64,000 bases of DNA from Candidatus Flexifilum affinis. Its GTDB lineage: Bacteria; Chloroflexota; Anaerolineae; Aggregatilineales; Phototrophicaceae. Within the stretch, counting starts at the first letter, position 1; each line of letters starts with the position of its first letter. A program made the position numbers and the translations under genes. Below are positions 1 to 10,287 of this stretch, in pieces. The notes under the pieces are model-generated. The model saw only the letters and a list, made by a program, of their open reading frames with translations, did not search any database and was not told the origin of the DNA. The DNA lies in contig JADJPJ010000004.1 in NCBI GenBank assembly GCA_016713325.1, forward strand, positions 248,001 to 312,000, given 5' to 3'.

Positions 1-1575
1 TCGATTCGCGCAGGTCGCGCAGTCGAACTTGCCGCGCATCCATCTCGCGCTGGACGGCTGCGATCTGTTCCAGGGGAGGCTGCAACGTGACCCGCCCCCG
101 GCTGCCGTCCAGGACGACCGTGAGGCCCTCGCGCAGATCGGCAATGTGCGTGCCCAGTCCGGCCACCATCGGAATGCCTCTGGCGCGGGCCAGGATGGCC
201 GCATGGGTCGCCGCGCCGCCGAACTGGAGGAGGATGCCCACCACCTGCCCAGGATCGAGCTGCGCGACCTCCGACGGCGTGAGATCCGACGCGACCAGGA
301 TGGTGTCCTCCGGGAATGCCGCGCCGCTTAGCAGATCGGGCATGAGGCGCTGCAAGACGCGCCGGCCCAGGTCGAGTACGTCGGCAGCACGCCCTTGCAG
401 CAGGGCGCTGGTGGCGCTGCGGTAGCGCTTCGCCATCGCCTCGACCGAGTCCCACCAGGCGGCCTCGGCGCTGCGCCCGTGGGCGATTCCGTCCAGCACG
501 GCGCGCAGCACATCCTCGTCGGCCAGCATCAGCCGCTGGGCCTCGAAAATGCCCGCTTCTTCAATGCCGACACGCCCGATCAGCCCGTCCAGTTCGCCCT
601 GGGCCGCGGCCACAGCGCCCCGGAAGCGCGCGATTTCGCCCTGCGCATCGCCGGATCGCTCCGGCAGGGTCGGGTGCGTCTGGCTGAGCAGTCTCACCTG
701 CCCAACTGCCGTGCCGCCCACTGCGGCTATACCAGCGAGAGTGTTGGTGGGGAGTGCATTGCCAGGTAGTGCGTTGGCTGGCAGATCGACGGCGCTGACC
801 GCGGCCGACGCAGAGGCCGGCACGCCGACCGGCCGGGCTTCGACGTCGCCGAAGCTCTCGGTCGCCAGTGCGGCGATGGCATCGAGCGCTGCCCGCGCAT
901 CGGGACCGGTCGCCGTGAATTCCAGCCTGTCGCCCTGGCGTGCGTCGAGCAGGGCCACGCCGTTGAGGCTGGCGGCGCTGACGGTACGGTCGCCTTTGCG
1001 GACGGCGACATCGGCGTGGAAGCCGCGCAGGATGCCGACCAGCCGCGCCGCCGGCCGCAGATGCAATCCCAACCGGTTGGGCACCGTCACCTGCAAGCGA
1101 AGCTGCCCTGTATTGTCTGCCTGGGTATCGGCGGCGTTCGACAACGCGGATGGGGTCTCACTGGCAGACAGATGACCCTGCTTGGCGGCCAGCGCGCCGC
1201 GCGCCTCGGCCAGCAGCACGTCGATCGGGCTGTCGATGCTCGCCTGTACGGCGGCGGCCAGTGCCCCTCGACAAACGGCGCGTCGCACAGATGCACGTGC
1301 GCCCGCTGGTCCTCGTCCATCAAATCCAGGGCAGTCTCGGCGCTGAGCAGGGCGCTGCCCAGGTCCATCAGAACGACCACATCGGAGACTCCGGCGTCGA
1401 ACAGCCCGGTTGCCGCCTCCAGCACACGGACCGGGTCGGTGCCGATGGGGTTCTCCGGGTCGTCGATGCCGGCGGCCAGCGCGATCGGCATGCGGCCCTG
1501 CGTCATCTGATCGATGAGCTGGCGCACGCCTTCGGCCAGGGCGGCGCTGTGCGACACCAATATCAGTCCGATCAT
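1..1575 (-). CDS. dhaM: PTS-dependent dihydroxyacetone kinase phosphotransfer subunit DhaM (partial, frameshifted)
   Basis: DhaM relays phosphate from PEP through EI/HPr to the ADP bound on DhaL. The N-terminal EIIA(Man)-like domain starts MIGLILVSHSAALAEGV, with His9 as the expected phospho-acceptor, and runs to about 1265. The protein then continues in another minus frame as an HPr-like domain (PNRLGLHLRPAARLV, active-site His in HLRPA) and an EI N-terminal/swivelling domain (LQFGGAATHAAILAR, phospho-His in GGAATHAA), still open at the left edge. The frame change lies at the C run 1264-1267: one more base restores VEGALAAAVQASIDSPIDV across the break. The domain order EIIA-HPr-EI matches long DhaM proteins such as that of E. 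coli. It is the last gene of the dhaKLM operon, one base after dhaL. The break is probably a homopolymer error, although a real mutation is possible. Confidence 0.85.
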
Positions 1576-1576
1576 G

Positions 1577-2206
<630 letters not shown>

Positions 2207-2209
2207 CGG

Positions 2210-3280
<1,071 letters not shown>

Positions 3281-3462
3281 CGTTCAGTTCCTTCACGAAA
3301 GGTCGTCGGTTGGACCCGCTCGCGGAAATGCCCCGATCTTAGCGCTGAAGTTGCAATCCGAAAACCGGAAGTGCGTTATCATCAATCCTGGGTACGCCAA
3401 ACCATTGGCGCCACCGTGGCGAGTTACTCGAACGGGTGTCGGGGATGTTGGGGAAAAGCGCA

Positions 3463-4342
3463 TGGACAAGCGTGTGGTATTCGACTTCGAGATCGCCTTC
3501 GCCAACGGCGGGGGAATCCAGGGGCAGGAGTTTCGTCTCGACCTGATGGGCGATGACATCACCGACGCAGCGCTGGCCGACTATATCGTCTCCGATCTGC
3601 GCCTGCTGATGGTCGACAGCGTGCGCATCCTGAACAAGCGCATCATCGAGAGTCGCACAAGCGCGCGGCGACGCCGGAGGCGAAGCTCTACGTCGACCTC
3701 AGCCATGTCATCTGGGACGGGTTGATCACCTACAAGGGGCTGCCGCCGCCGGTCATCTGCGACTATCTGTCGCGCGAGGAGTCGCGGACCCGCTATGCGC
3801 CGGGGACAGAATTTCAAATCGGCAAGATCGAGATGGTGTCCAATACCGGCACCTACGTCGATGTGCCTTTTCATCGCTACGCCCACGGACACGATCTGGC
3901 GCAGGTCGATCTGACGGCCTTCGTGGATCTACCGGCGGTGGTGATCCGCGCCGACTTCCGGCAGGGGCTGGCCGTCCACGTGGATGTACTGGCCGGCAAA
4001 CCGATCGACGGCAAGGCCGTGCTGATTCACACCGGTTGGGCGGAGCACTGGAACACGCCCGCCTACTTCGAGGGGCATCCGTATATGACGGCCGCGGCCG
4101 CCCAGTACTGCGTCGAGCGGGGAGTGCGGCTGGTCGGCATCGACTCGCACAACATCGACGACACGAAGGGCAACAGCCGGCCCGTGCATACGGCGCTGCT
4201 GGGGCACGACATCCTGATCTGCGAGCACATGTGCAATCTGGAGATGCTGCCCGACTCCGGCTTCACCTTCAGCGCCGTCCCGCCGAAGATTTCCGGCATG
4301 GGCACCTTCCCGGTACGCGCCTTCGCCCGGCTTCAAGCCTGA
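3463..4342 (+). CDS. Cyclase/kynurenine-formamidase-family metal-dependent hydrolase with N-terminal extension (frame broken)
   Basis: The main part reads KLYVDLSHVIWDGLITYKG..., then GTYVDVPFHRYAHG and the late IDSHNIDD segment. This is the Cyclase (PF04199, KynB-like) fold, in which HxGTHxDxPxH-type residues bind a divalent metal for amide or lactone hydrolysis. About 65 residues upstream in another frame (MDKRVVFDFEIAFANGGG...) encode a small segment I do not recognise. Near 3648-3655 that frame turns into an arginine-rich out-of-frame tail. A one-base change there would join it as ...IIEESHKRAATPEAKLYVDLSH. No start codon lies just before KLYVDLSH in its own frame, so either the two parts are one protein or a sequencing slip hides a stop/start pair. 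The RraA-like gene follows. Confidence 0.7.
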
Positions 4343-4396
4343 TCCGGCGACAACCCGCCAGGACACTTATCCTTCTCACCAGAAACGGACCCTTTC

Positions 4397-5209
4397 ATGA
4401 ATCTGATCACCCCCAAAGACATCCTGATCGAACTGACCCGCCTGAACCCGTTCGAGCGCTTCGACGACGGTCGGCCAAACGTGCCGGAGCACCTGATCGA
4501 GCGGATCAAGAATGCCACCACCGAGCAGGCCTGGGGCGTGCTGCGTCACCACGGCTACAATCTCCAGTTCGAGGGCAACTGGCTGCAAACCCACCCGGAC
4601 AAGATCCTGGTCGGGCGGGCGGTGACGGCCATGATGGTGCCGCACCGGCCGGATTTTCATGACCTGGTGCAGGAGACGGGTGTGGCCCAGGGACGCATTG
4701 GCGGCCAGAATTCGTGGGTGATCGACACGCTGGTCGAGGGCGATGTGCTGGTGGTCGATCTGTTCGGCAAGATCAAGAACGGCACCTTCGTCGGCGACAA
4801 CCTGTCGACGTCGATTCAGTCGCGGACCAAGCGTGGGGCCATCCTGCACTGCGGCATTCGCGACTACCAGGGCATCGTCGAACTTCAGGAGTCGGCCTTC
4901 TTCTGCCGCGGCGTCGATCCGACGGCCATCGCCGACGTAACATTGGCGGGCATCAACATGCCAATCCGCATCGGCGACGCGACGGTGCTGCCGGGCGATG
5001 TGGTGCTGGGCACGCCCACCGGGGTGATCTTCATTCCGCCGCATCTGGTGCAGGAAGTGGCCGACACGGCCGCGGACGTTCAGTCGCGCGACGAGTTTGG
5101 CAAGTACTGCCTGAGCATCGGCAAATACACGCCCGGCGAGATCGACGTGCCGACCTGGCCGGCGCACATCGAGGCCGATTATCAGGCGTGGCTGGGCAGG
5201 AAGGGATAG
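4397..5209 (+). CDS. RraA-family protein (aldolase/RraA-like fold)
   Basis: The 270-residue protein belongs to the RraA/HMG-aldolase fold formerly labelled dimethylmenaquinone methyltransferase. The family glycine-rich segment is seen as GRIGGQNSWVIDTLVEGDVLVVDLFGKIKNGTFVGDNLS, quoted here only as an area near residues 97-135; the later GVDPTAIADVTLAGIN and LGTPTGVIFIPP stretches also fit. Some members are pyruvate aldolases acting on 4-hydroxy-4-methyl-2-oxoglutarate or 4-carboxy-4-hydroxy-2-oxoadipate; others regulate RNase E. It has an N-terminal extension over the roughly 160-residue RraA core. It lies 54 bp after the cyclase gene in the same direction, which suggests a small catabolic operon, but the substrate cannot be told from sequence. 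Confidence 0.8.
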   Translation: MNLITPKDILIELTRLNPFERFDDGRPNVPEHLIERIKNATTEQAWGVLRHHGYNLQFEGNWLQTHPDKILVGRAVTAMMVPHRPDFHDLVQETGVAQGRIGGQNSWVIDTLVEGDVLVVDLFGKIKNGTFVGDNLSTSIQSRTKRGAILHCGIRDYQGIVELQESAFFCRGVDPTAIADVTLAGINMPIRIGDATVLPGDVVLGTPTGVIFIPPHLVQEVADTAADVQSRDEFGKYCLSIGKYTPGEIDVPTWPAHIEADYQAWLGRKG

Positions 5210-5373
5210 GAGCGAGCAGAGAATGAGGAACTGGGGAAGCGACCGGAATGAGGGAAATGAGGAAAAATGGTCCTTCGGGCCGGCTTTGGGGTGCGTCATC
5301 CCGTGAATGGCAGGGTGGCCAATGTGCCCGCCCGACAGGGGGCATTTGACAAGCACGCCTCATTTCTCGTCTC

Positions 5374-5784
5374 TCATTTCTCCTCACTCTTCTCCGCCAT
5401 GTACCGCCGTAGCGTTTCGTGATGCGTGGACAGCAGCGTGGCGGGGAGGGTATCGAAGGTGAAGAAACCGGCGTCAAGAATTTCGACCGGGTCGAGCTGG
5501 TACGTGCCGCCGGCGATGCGGGCGGTGTAGTAAACCTCCAGGCGCAGCGCGAACCCGGAGCGCACGTGCAGCAGGCGGATGTCGTCGACGATCAGGCCGG
5601 TTTCTTCCAGAAGTTCGCGGGCCAGTGCCTCCTCGAAGGACTCGCCGCGCTTGACCATGCCCCCAGGGAGGCCCCATGCCTTGTCCGGCCAGTAGCGGGG
5701 CTGGACCAGCAGCATGCGGCCGGCGTCGTCGGAGATGATGCCCGACACGCCGACGACGAACTTGCTGTTGATCTTTTTCAGCAA
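5374..5784 (-). CDS. Nudix hydrolase
   Basis: A 136-residue single-domain Nudix protein. The Nudix box is complete: GGMVKRGESFEEALARELLE followed by ETGL, carrying the G-x5-E-x7-R-E-x2-E-E-x-G pattern that binds Mg and hydrolyses a nucleoside diphosphate linked to a moiety X. The preceding RYWPDKAWGLP is typical of NUDIX proteins that act on nucleotides or nucleotide sugars. It is transcribed alone, convergent with the RraA-like gene and divergent from the metallo-hydrolase gene. The substrate is unknown. Confidence 0.88.
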   Translation of the reverse strand: MLKKINSKFVVGVSGIISDDAGRMLLVQPRYWPDKAWGLPGGMVKRGESFEEALARELLEETGLIVDDIRLLHVRSGFALRLEVYYTARIAGGTYQLDPVEILDAGFFTFDTLPATLLSTHHETLRRYMAEKSEEK

Positions 5785-5800
5785 CTCGTTCGGTTCAGGT

Positions 5801-5881
5801 GACCCTCACCCGCTGCGCTTCTCTTCGCCGCCCTCTCCCCTGCCACAGGAGAGGACACGACCGGAGGTCGGGGTGAGGGTC
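5801..5881. repeat. Nested inverted repeat in intergenic region
   Basis: GACCCTCACCC at 5801-5811 is the exact reverse complement of GGGTGAGGGTC at 5871-5881, and inside it CCTCTCC (5832-5838) pairs with GGAGAGG (5848-5854). The sequence lies between the divergently transcribed Nudix and metallo-hydrolase genes. It could form a cruciform or an RNA hairpin and resembles dispersed REP-type elements. No T run follows, so it is not a classical terminator. Confidence 0.6.
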
Positions 5882-5966
5882 GACAACGTTGCGCATCGAA
5901 CCGTCACGTTGTGATACTGTTGAATGAACGAAACCCGAACAGGGTCGATGGATAGCAGGAGAACAG

Positions 5967-6806
5967 ATGATGAGCGCGAAGAGCAGCCCGTTTCGAGTGG
6001 GAGAAATCGACTGCGTGGCGCTGCGCGACGGCGTGACCGTCATCGGCGCGGCGGGGATTCTGAAGCGCTATCCGGATGCCACCGAGACCGACTATCGTCA
6101 GGCCTTCGCCGACATCGGCCAGTCGCTGGATGAGGCGGAGAGCTCGCTGAACATCCTGCTGGCGCGGGTCGGCGGCGAGACGCTGCTGGTCGATGCGGGC
6201 GAGGGCGGACGGCCGCGCGGTGGTTTTCTGCTGGAGGGCATGGCACTGGCCGGGATCGCGCCTGAGTCGGTTACGCGGGTAATCCTTACCCACACGCACG
6301 GCGACCATGTGCAGGGGCTGCTGACCGCCGACGGCACGCCGACCTTCCCCAATGCCATCCATGTGATCTCCGCCGAGGAACTTGCCTTCTGGCGCGGCCG
6401 GATCGCGCAGGGCACGGCCGACCATGGGCCGATTCTCGCCATGATGGAAGCCAAAGGACTGCGCGCTATCGGCATGGACGAGGCGATCCTGCCCGGCGTA
6501 ACGGCGGTACCGCTGCCCGGCCATACCCCCGGACAGATCGGCGTGCTGCTGGAGAGCGAAGGCCAGCGGCTGATCCACATGGCGGATGCGCTGCACAGCC
6601 CGATGCAGTTCGCCCACCCGGAATGGTCGCCCAGCTTCGACGCCGATACCCGCTTCTCGGTGCCCACGCGGCGCCATGCGCTCGGCCGCGCCGCCGATCG
6701 GGAGATGCTGGCGATGTTCTACCATCTGCCTTTTCCGGGGGTGGGGCGCGTCCATCGAGCCGACCCGGGATTCCTTTGGGAGCCGCTGGAGAAAATTGAG
6801 AATTAG
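5967..6806 (+). CDS. Metallo-beta-lactamase-fold hydrolase
   Basis: The 279-residue protein has the metallo-beta-lactamase fold. The metal-binding motif is HTHGDH (His109, His111, Asp113, His114). It is followed by LPGHTPGQIGVLL with another metal-ligand histidine and by the HMADALHSP segment with the bridging aspartate. Such proteins bind two metal ions and hydrolyse esters, lactones or thioesters; the PGHTPG form is common in lactonase-like and glyoxalase-II-like members. No signal peptide is visible, so it is cytoplasmic. The start chosen follows AGGAGAA. It has no operon partner and the substrate is not predictable. Confidence 0.88.
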   Translation: MMSAKSSPFRVGEIDCVALRDGVTVIGAAGILKRYPDATETDYRQAFADIGQSLDEAESSLNILLARVGGETLLVDAGEGGRPRGGFLLEGMALAGIAPESVTRVILTHTHGDHVQGLLTADGTPTFPNAIHVISAEELAFWRGRIAQGTADHGPILAMMEAKGLRAIGMDEAILPGVTAVPLPGHTPGQIGVLLESEGQRLIHMADALHSPMQFAHPEWSPSFDADTRFSVPTRRHALGRAADREMLAMFYHLPFPGVGRVHRADPGFLWEPLEKIEN

Positions 6807-6851
6807 AATCTCAATGGGTTGCCAACAATTTTGCATCTACAATGAGCCTAG

Positions 6852-7958
6852 ATGACTCTGTCGATCTCCGACCTGGAGATCCGTGTCCGACCCGGTGGGC
6901 GGACACCTTCACCGAGGCCCAGCGTTGATGCTATGAAGACCCAGCGAACTCTCCCATTGCCCGATCCCGAGAGCGAAGACTTTGTCCGGCAGTATGTCCT
7001 GCGGCTCCTGATCTCCACTTTCGGCTATGCCGCCGCGGACATCGAGTGCGAGTTCCCCATCCACATTGGTTCGAAACGCGTGTACGTCGATATTGCCGTC
7101 TTTCCACGGGGCGCGCGACACACGCAGAAGAACATCTATATCCTGCTGGACTGCAAGCCCATGGACTTTGAGAAGCAGGAGGCCGCACTTCGGCAGGTGC
7201 TGTGGTTCATGTCGGCGTGCGAAGGGGTGAAGTACGGCGTGCTGGCGACCGAGCTCTGGACCGTTCTGGACAAGCACATGGCAGGCACTTCGGACGAGCC
7301 GCCGACCATCCCTGCGCTGATCGGTGCGGCAGGCGACCCCGTGGTGATTGTGTACGATCCCAGGCGGCAGATCGTGAAGCCGACTCAGGCGCCCGCCCCT
7401 GCGGCCAGGCCATCCGCCAAACGCGCGCCGGCCCGACGGCCGGTCGAAGATGACGACTTCGACGCCGACCTGCCCAGGCCGCGGCGCTTCAGGACGGCTT
7501 TCCGGTTGGTCGGGATCAGCACGATGCTGCTGGCGCTCCTGTTCACCGTGGCTATTGCCATCCCCGGCTTCAACCCGGCGGAAAGGCTCTCCCTGCTCGC
7601 CGGTTCCTTCGCCGAACTGCCGACCCTCAACCCTCAAATCGAAACGATCAGCGCCACGGTGGCGGCCCCGGTCGATCCTCAGGGCGCCCAGGACGATGCG
7701 GGAACTGAGGAAGCGGAAGCACCGCCTGCCTACCAGGGCAGGGCCATCAGCGACAAACTCTTCGGCATCGTGCAGGTCGAGGATACGATTAATGTGCGAA
7801 TAGAAGCGATCATGGGGTCCCCGGTGGTCACGGTACTGTACCCGGACGATCGCGTCGAGATCATCGGCGTGAACGAGGACGAGTCCTGGCTGAACGTCCG
7901 TCTGACCGACCGGACGGAGGGCTGGGTGGCCGCCTTCCTGATCGAGCTGGAACGGTAA
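6852..7958 (+). CDS. HsdR N-terminal-like nuclease domain fused to a membrane segment and an SH3-like domain
   Basis: Residues about 40-165 resemble the type I restriction HsdR_N domain, a PD-(D/E)xK fold: the acidic residue in RVYVDIAV is followed by ILLDCKPMD, giving D...DxK. Proline/alanine- and arginine-rich linkers follow, then one transmembrane helix near residues 220-238 (ISTMLLALLFTVAIAIPGF). The last 75 residues (YQGRAISDKLFGIVQVED... to GWVAAFLIEL) look like a bacterial SH3b domain. The predicted topology is a nuclease-like domain in the cytoplasm and SH3b outside. No helicase or methylase partner is nearby. A TACAAT eight bases before the ATG at 6852 hints at a leaderless start; 6933 (MKTQRTLPLP) is an alternative. 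The function is unknown. Confidence 0.65.
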   Translation: MTLSISDLEIRVRPGGRTPSPRPSVDAMKTQRTLPLPDPESEDFVRQYVLRLLISTFGYAAADIECEFPIHIGSKRVYVDIAVFPRGARHTQKNIYILLDCKPMDFEKQEAALRQVLWFMSACEGVKYGVLATELWTVLDKHMAGTSDEPPTIPALIGAAGDPVVIVYDPRRQIVKPTQAPAPAARPSAKRAPARRPVEDDDFDADLPRPRRFRTAFRLVGISTMLLALLFTVAIAIPGFNPAERLSLLAGSFAELPTLNPQIETISATVAAPVDPQGAQDDAGTEEAEAPPAYQGRAISDKLFGIVQVEDTINVRIEAIMGSPVVTVLYPDDRVEIIGVNEDESWLNVRLTDRTEGWVAAFLIELER

Positions 7959-7964
7959 CGACTC

Positions 7965-8075
7965 GACCAACTTCTCCTGGCCGGAGGCGGCGACGCGGCG
8001 CTTTGGCGCGTTGGTGCGCCACGCCCCTTCGAACAATTCGCGCAGCTCGATCGGGTCGACCAGGGGCCTGACCAT
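7965..8075 (-). other. Possible gene remnant
   Basis: Read on the minus strand from ATG 8075, this gives MVRPLVDPIELRELFEGAWR and then about 17 more protein-like residues before the frame runs into the antisense of the SH3 fusion gene. The codon and residue mix looks coding, but I recognise no family and see no ribosome-binding site. It may be the 5' stub of a gene lost by rearrangement. The support is weak. Confidence 0.2.
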
Positions 8076-8094
8076 TGCCGCAGATTTCCCGTCG

Positions 8095-8440
8095 GTAGGG
8101 GCGGTTCGTGAGATTCTGTTGAAAAAGGTGTGCCCTGCCTCGAAATCAGGCCGTTGTCGCCAGCGCGCCGCCGGAGAATCGAATTCTCCGGCTACCCCAA
8201 AAACGCGAGAAACCGACTCAAGTCGGTTCCGCTGGCGTGAACACTCGCCCGAGAAGTGCTTACCTCACGAATACCGCCAAAGGAACCCTTTTCAAAAGGT
8301 TTTCCGTGCGGTTCGTGGTAGCCTGACGTTTCTAACGTCAGGCGGAAGCGACATGCGCTGGCCCTTATTCAACAGAATCTCGCGAACCGCCCACGTTTGT
8401 GAACCCCCACCATTTCGGGCGCATCGCGTTGCACCCCTAC
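8095..8440 (+). mobile_element. Structured MITE-like composite repeat, copy 1
   Basis: The element begins GTAGGGG and ends CCCCTAC. Inside, GAGATTCTGTTGAAAAAGG (8110-8128) is repeated inverted as ccttattcaacagaatctc near 8363-8381, resembling IS ends. Between them lie four hairpins: GCCGGAGAAT/ATTCTCCGGC (8170-8192), AACCGACT/AGTCGGTT (8211-8228), AACCcTTTT/AAAAGGTT (8284-8301) and GCCTGACGTT/AACGTCAGGC (8321-8343). No open reading frame for a transposase exists. A second copy, inverted, is at 41290-41682 with the same order of parts and paired base changes in stems. The rest of the 528-bp gap holds only this element and a possible gene stub. Confidence 0.75.
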
Positions 8441-8486
8441 GAAGCATCCATGGCCAGATGACCGATGATGAAGCGATTACCCGGGA

Positions 8487-8921
8487 TCAGCGGCGTTTGG
8501 CCGACCCCCTTCGGGGCGATGGAGCGTCGTCGGTCAGCCCCTTGTCCTTCAGGTAGTCGGGCTCGTCCAGCCGATCGCCCGCATCGCGCTCGCGCCAGTT
8601 GTCGATGATCTCGTCCTCGGCGTCGTACTCCTGAATGGCCCGCACGACCAGCCAGTCTCTCGCCTGGAGGGTCCGCGCGATCAGCAGGTGGCCAACGAGG
8701 AACAGGGCCAGCACGACGGAGACGATCAGCCGGTCGGCGAAGAAATTGTTCTCGAACCCGACTCCGCGCGCTGCGTAGGAAGCGTACCAGTTGCCCCAGA
8801 CGGCGAACTGAATGCCGAGCGACAGGACCGCATGAAGGATCAGCTCGGTGCGCCGCCGGTGGTAGCGTTCGATATGGTTCAGCGCGCTCAGCAGATCGCG
8901 CTTGGCTTTTGTGTGGGACAT
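8487..8921 (-). CDS. Small membrane protein with two transmembrane helices
   Basis: A 144-residue protein that I do not recognise. An N-terminal basic amphipathic stretch (KAKRDLLSALNHIERYHRRR) precedes two hydrophobic helices near residues 28-50 and 63-83. The C-terminal half is charged and soluble (EYDAEDEIIDNWRERDAG...) and ends in a basic tail. This layout resembles small '2TM' domain proteins of unknown role. It is a single gene between the MITE-like repeat and the CheB gene and divergent from the latter. Confidence 0.6.
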   Translation of the reverse strand: MSHTKAKRDLLSALNHIERYHRRRTELILHAVLSLGIQFAVWGNWYASYAARGVGFENNFFADRLIVSVVLALFLVGHLLIARTLQARDWLVVRAIQEYDAEDEIIDNWRERDAGDRLDEPDYLKDKGLTDDAPSPRRGSAKRR

Positions 8922-9195
8922 CTCACATCTCCAAGATCATGCCCTCAGTATACGTCGCATGGAGCGGGGAAGTGTTCATATGGGAATTGCATTCCGGGCC
9001 TGGGAGAAAGCGCATGAGCCAGGAGGTGGATCGAACCCTGAGCCGAAAGTGGTTACGAAACCCTCAACCTGTGCGATAATGAATTGGAAAGTTGTTTACA
9101 GAAGTGCGCCCCGGTCGCCCTGAAACCGCATACTCGTCTCTCTGATGCCGCTCAAAGACGCTTACCGAGGGGTTCAGTGCGATAGGAGAATCGCG

Positions 9196-10245
9196 ATGCC
9201 AGGACACGACATCATCGTCATCGGAGCCTCCGCCGGCGGCGTGGAAGCGCTCAAAGCGCTGGTGGCCCGGCTTCCCGAAGACCTGCCTGCATCCCTCTTC
9301 ATCGTCTTGCATCTTTCACCCCATGGGACGAGTTTGCTGCCCAACATCCTGAATCGCGCGGGACCGCTGCTCGCCGTGCATCCGCAAGATAGGCAGCCTA
9401 TCGAAAACGGCCGCATCTACGCCGCCCCTTCCGACATGCATCTGCTGGTCAAGAATGGCTATGTGACCTTGAGCCGCGGACCCCGCGAAAACGGCCACCG
9501 GCCCGCCGTCGATCCGATGTTTCGGACCGCGGCCCGCTACTACGGATCCCGGGTGGTTGGCGTCATCCTGTCCGGCACACTGGACGATGGGACCGCGGGG
9601 ATGCTCGCCGTCAAGCTCCGGAACGGCGTGACGATCGTCCAGGACCCGGAGGAAGCGCTTTTCGCCGGGATGCCCAACAGCGCCATCGAGCACGTCAGCA
9701 TCGATCATGTGGCGCGTATCGAGCAAATCGCCGAACTCCTCATCCAATACGCACATGAACCCGTGCCGTCTGATGCCAACACCGTCGTCAGCGACACCCT
9801 GGAGGTGGAGACCGATATGGCCGAACTGGAGGATATTCATCACGGCTCTGACCAACTGGGCAATCCCTCTGCTTTTGCCTGCCCGGAATGCGGAGGCGCG
9901 TTGCGGGAGATTCACCATAAGGGTCTGGTGCGTTTTCGCTGCCGGGTGGGCCACTCTTATTCGGCACAGACGCTCCTGGCCGAACAGTCGGACGCCGTCG
10001 AGGATGCGCTGTGGGTGGCGCTGCGCGCACTCGAGGAGTCTGCGTCTCTGAGCGATCGGCTGGCGGAACGATCTCGCGAACAAGGCCGCCACTTCGGCGA
10101 ATCGCTTTTTGCAGAGCAGGCGGCCAGCGCCCGTGTCCGCGCGGAGGTCATCCGCCGTGCACTCCAGCGCGGCAGTTTGACCCTGAACGAGGAAAATGGG
10201 AAAATCAATCGTGAGCAGGCGATCGGGAATCTGGATATTGACTGA
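9196..10245 (+). CDS. cheB: CheB-type protein-glutamate methylesterase without receiver domain
   Basis: The methylesterase domain shows the full catalytic triad: Ser12 in GASAGGVEAL, His39 in VLHLSPHGTS and Asp131 in SGTLDDGTAGM. There is no N-terminal receiver domain, so it is not controlled by phosphorylation in cis. After residue 230 a small cysteine-rich segment (FACPECGG, then FRCRVGHSYS) looks like a zinc ribbon, and a helical tail follows. ATG 9196 is preferred over the upstream in-frame start because TAGGAG lies eight bases before it. The downstream CheR-PAS gene and a PAS-GAF kinase make this the CheB half of a chemosensory-like regulatory module, not a flagellar operon. Confidence 0.9.
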   Translation: MPGHDIIVIGASAGGVEALKALVARLPEDLPASLFIVLHLSPHGTSLLPNILNRAGPLLAVHPQDRQPIENGRIYAAPSDMHLLVKNGYVTLSRGPRENGHRPAVDPMFRTAARYYGSRVVGVILSGTLDDGTAGMLAVKLRNGVTIVQDPEEALFAGMPNSAIEHVSIDHVARIEQIAELLIQYAHEPVPSDANTVVSDTLEVETDMAELEDIHHGSDQLGNPSAFACPECGGALREIHHKGLVRFRCRVGHSYSAQTLLAEQSDAVEDALWVALRALEESASLSDRLAERSREQGRHFGESLFAEQAASARVRAEVIRRALQRGSLTLNEENGKINREQAIGNLDID

Positions 10246-10287
10246 TCCCGCCCTGACCTCGAACCGACCTAGAGTATTTGACGGCAA

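Noticed and set aside
9020..9060. Possible tRNA T-loop-like GGATCGAACCC
   Set aside because: No acceptor, anticodon or D-arm pairing around it.
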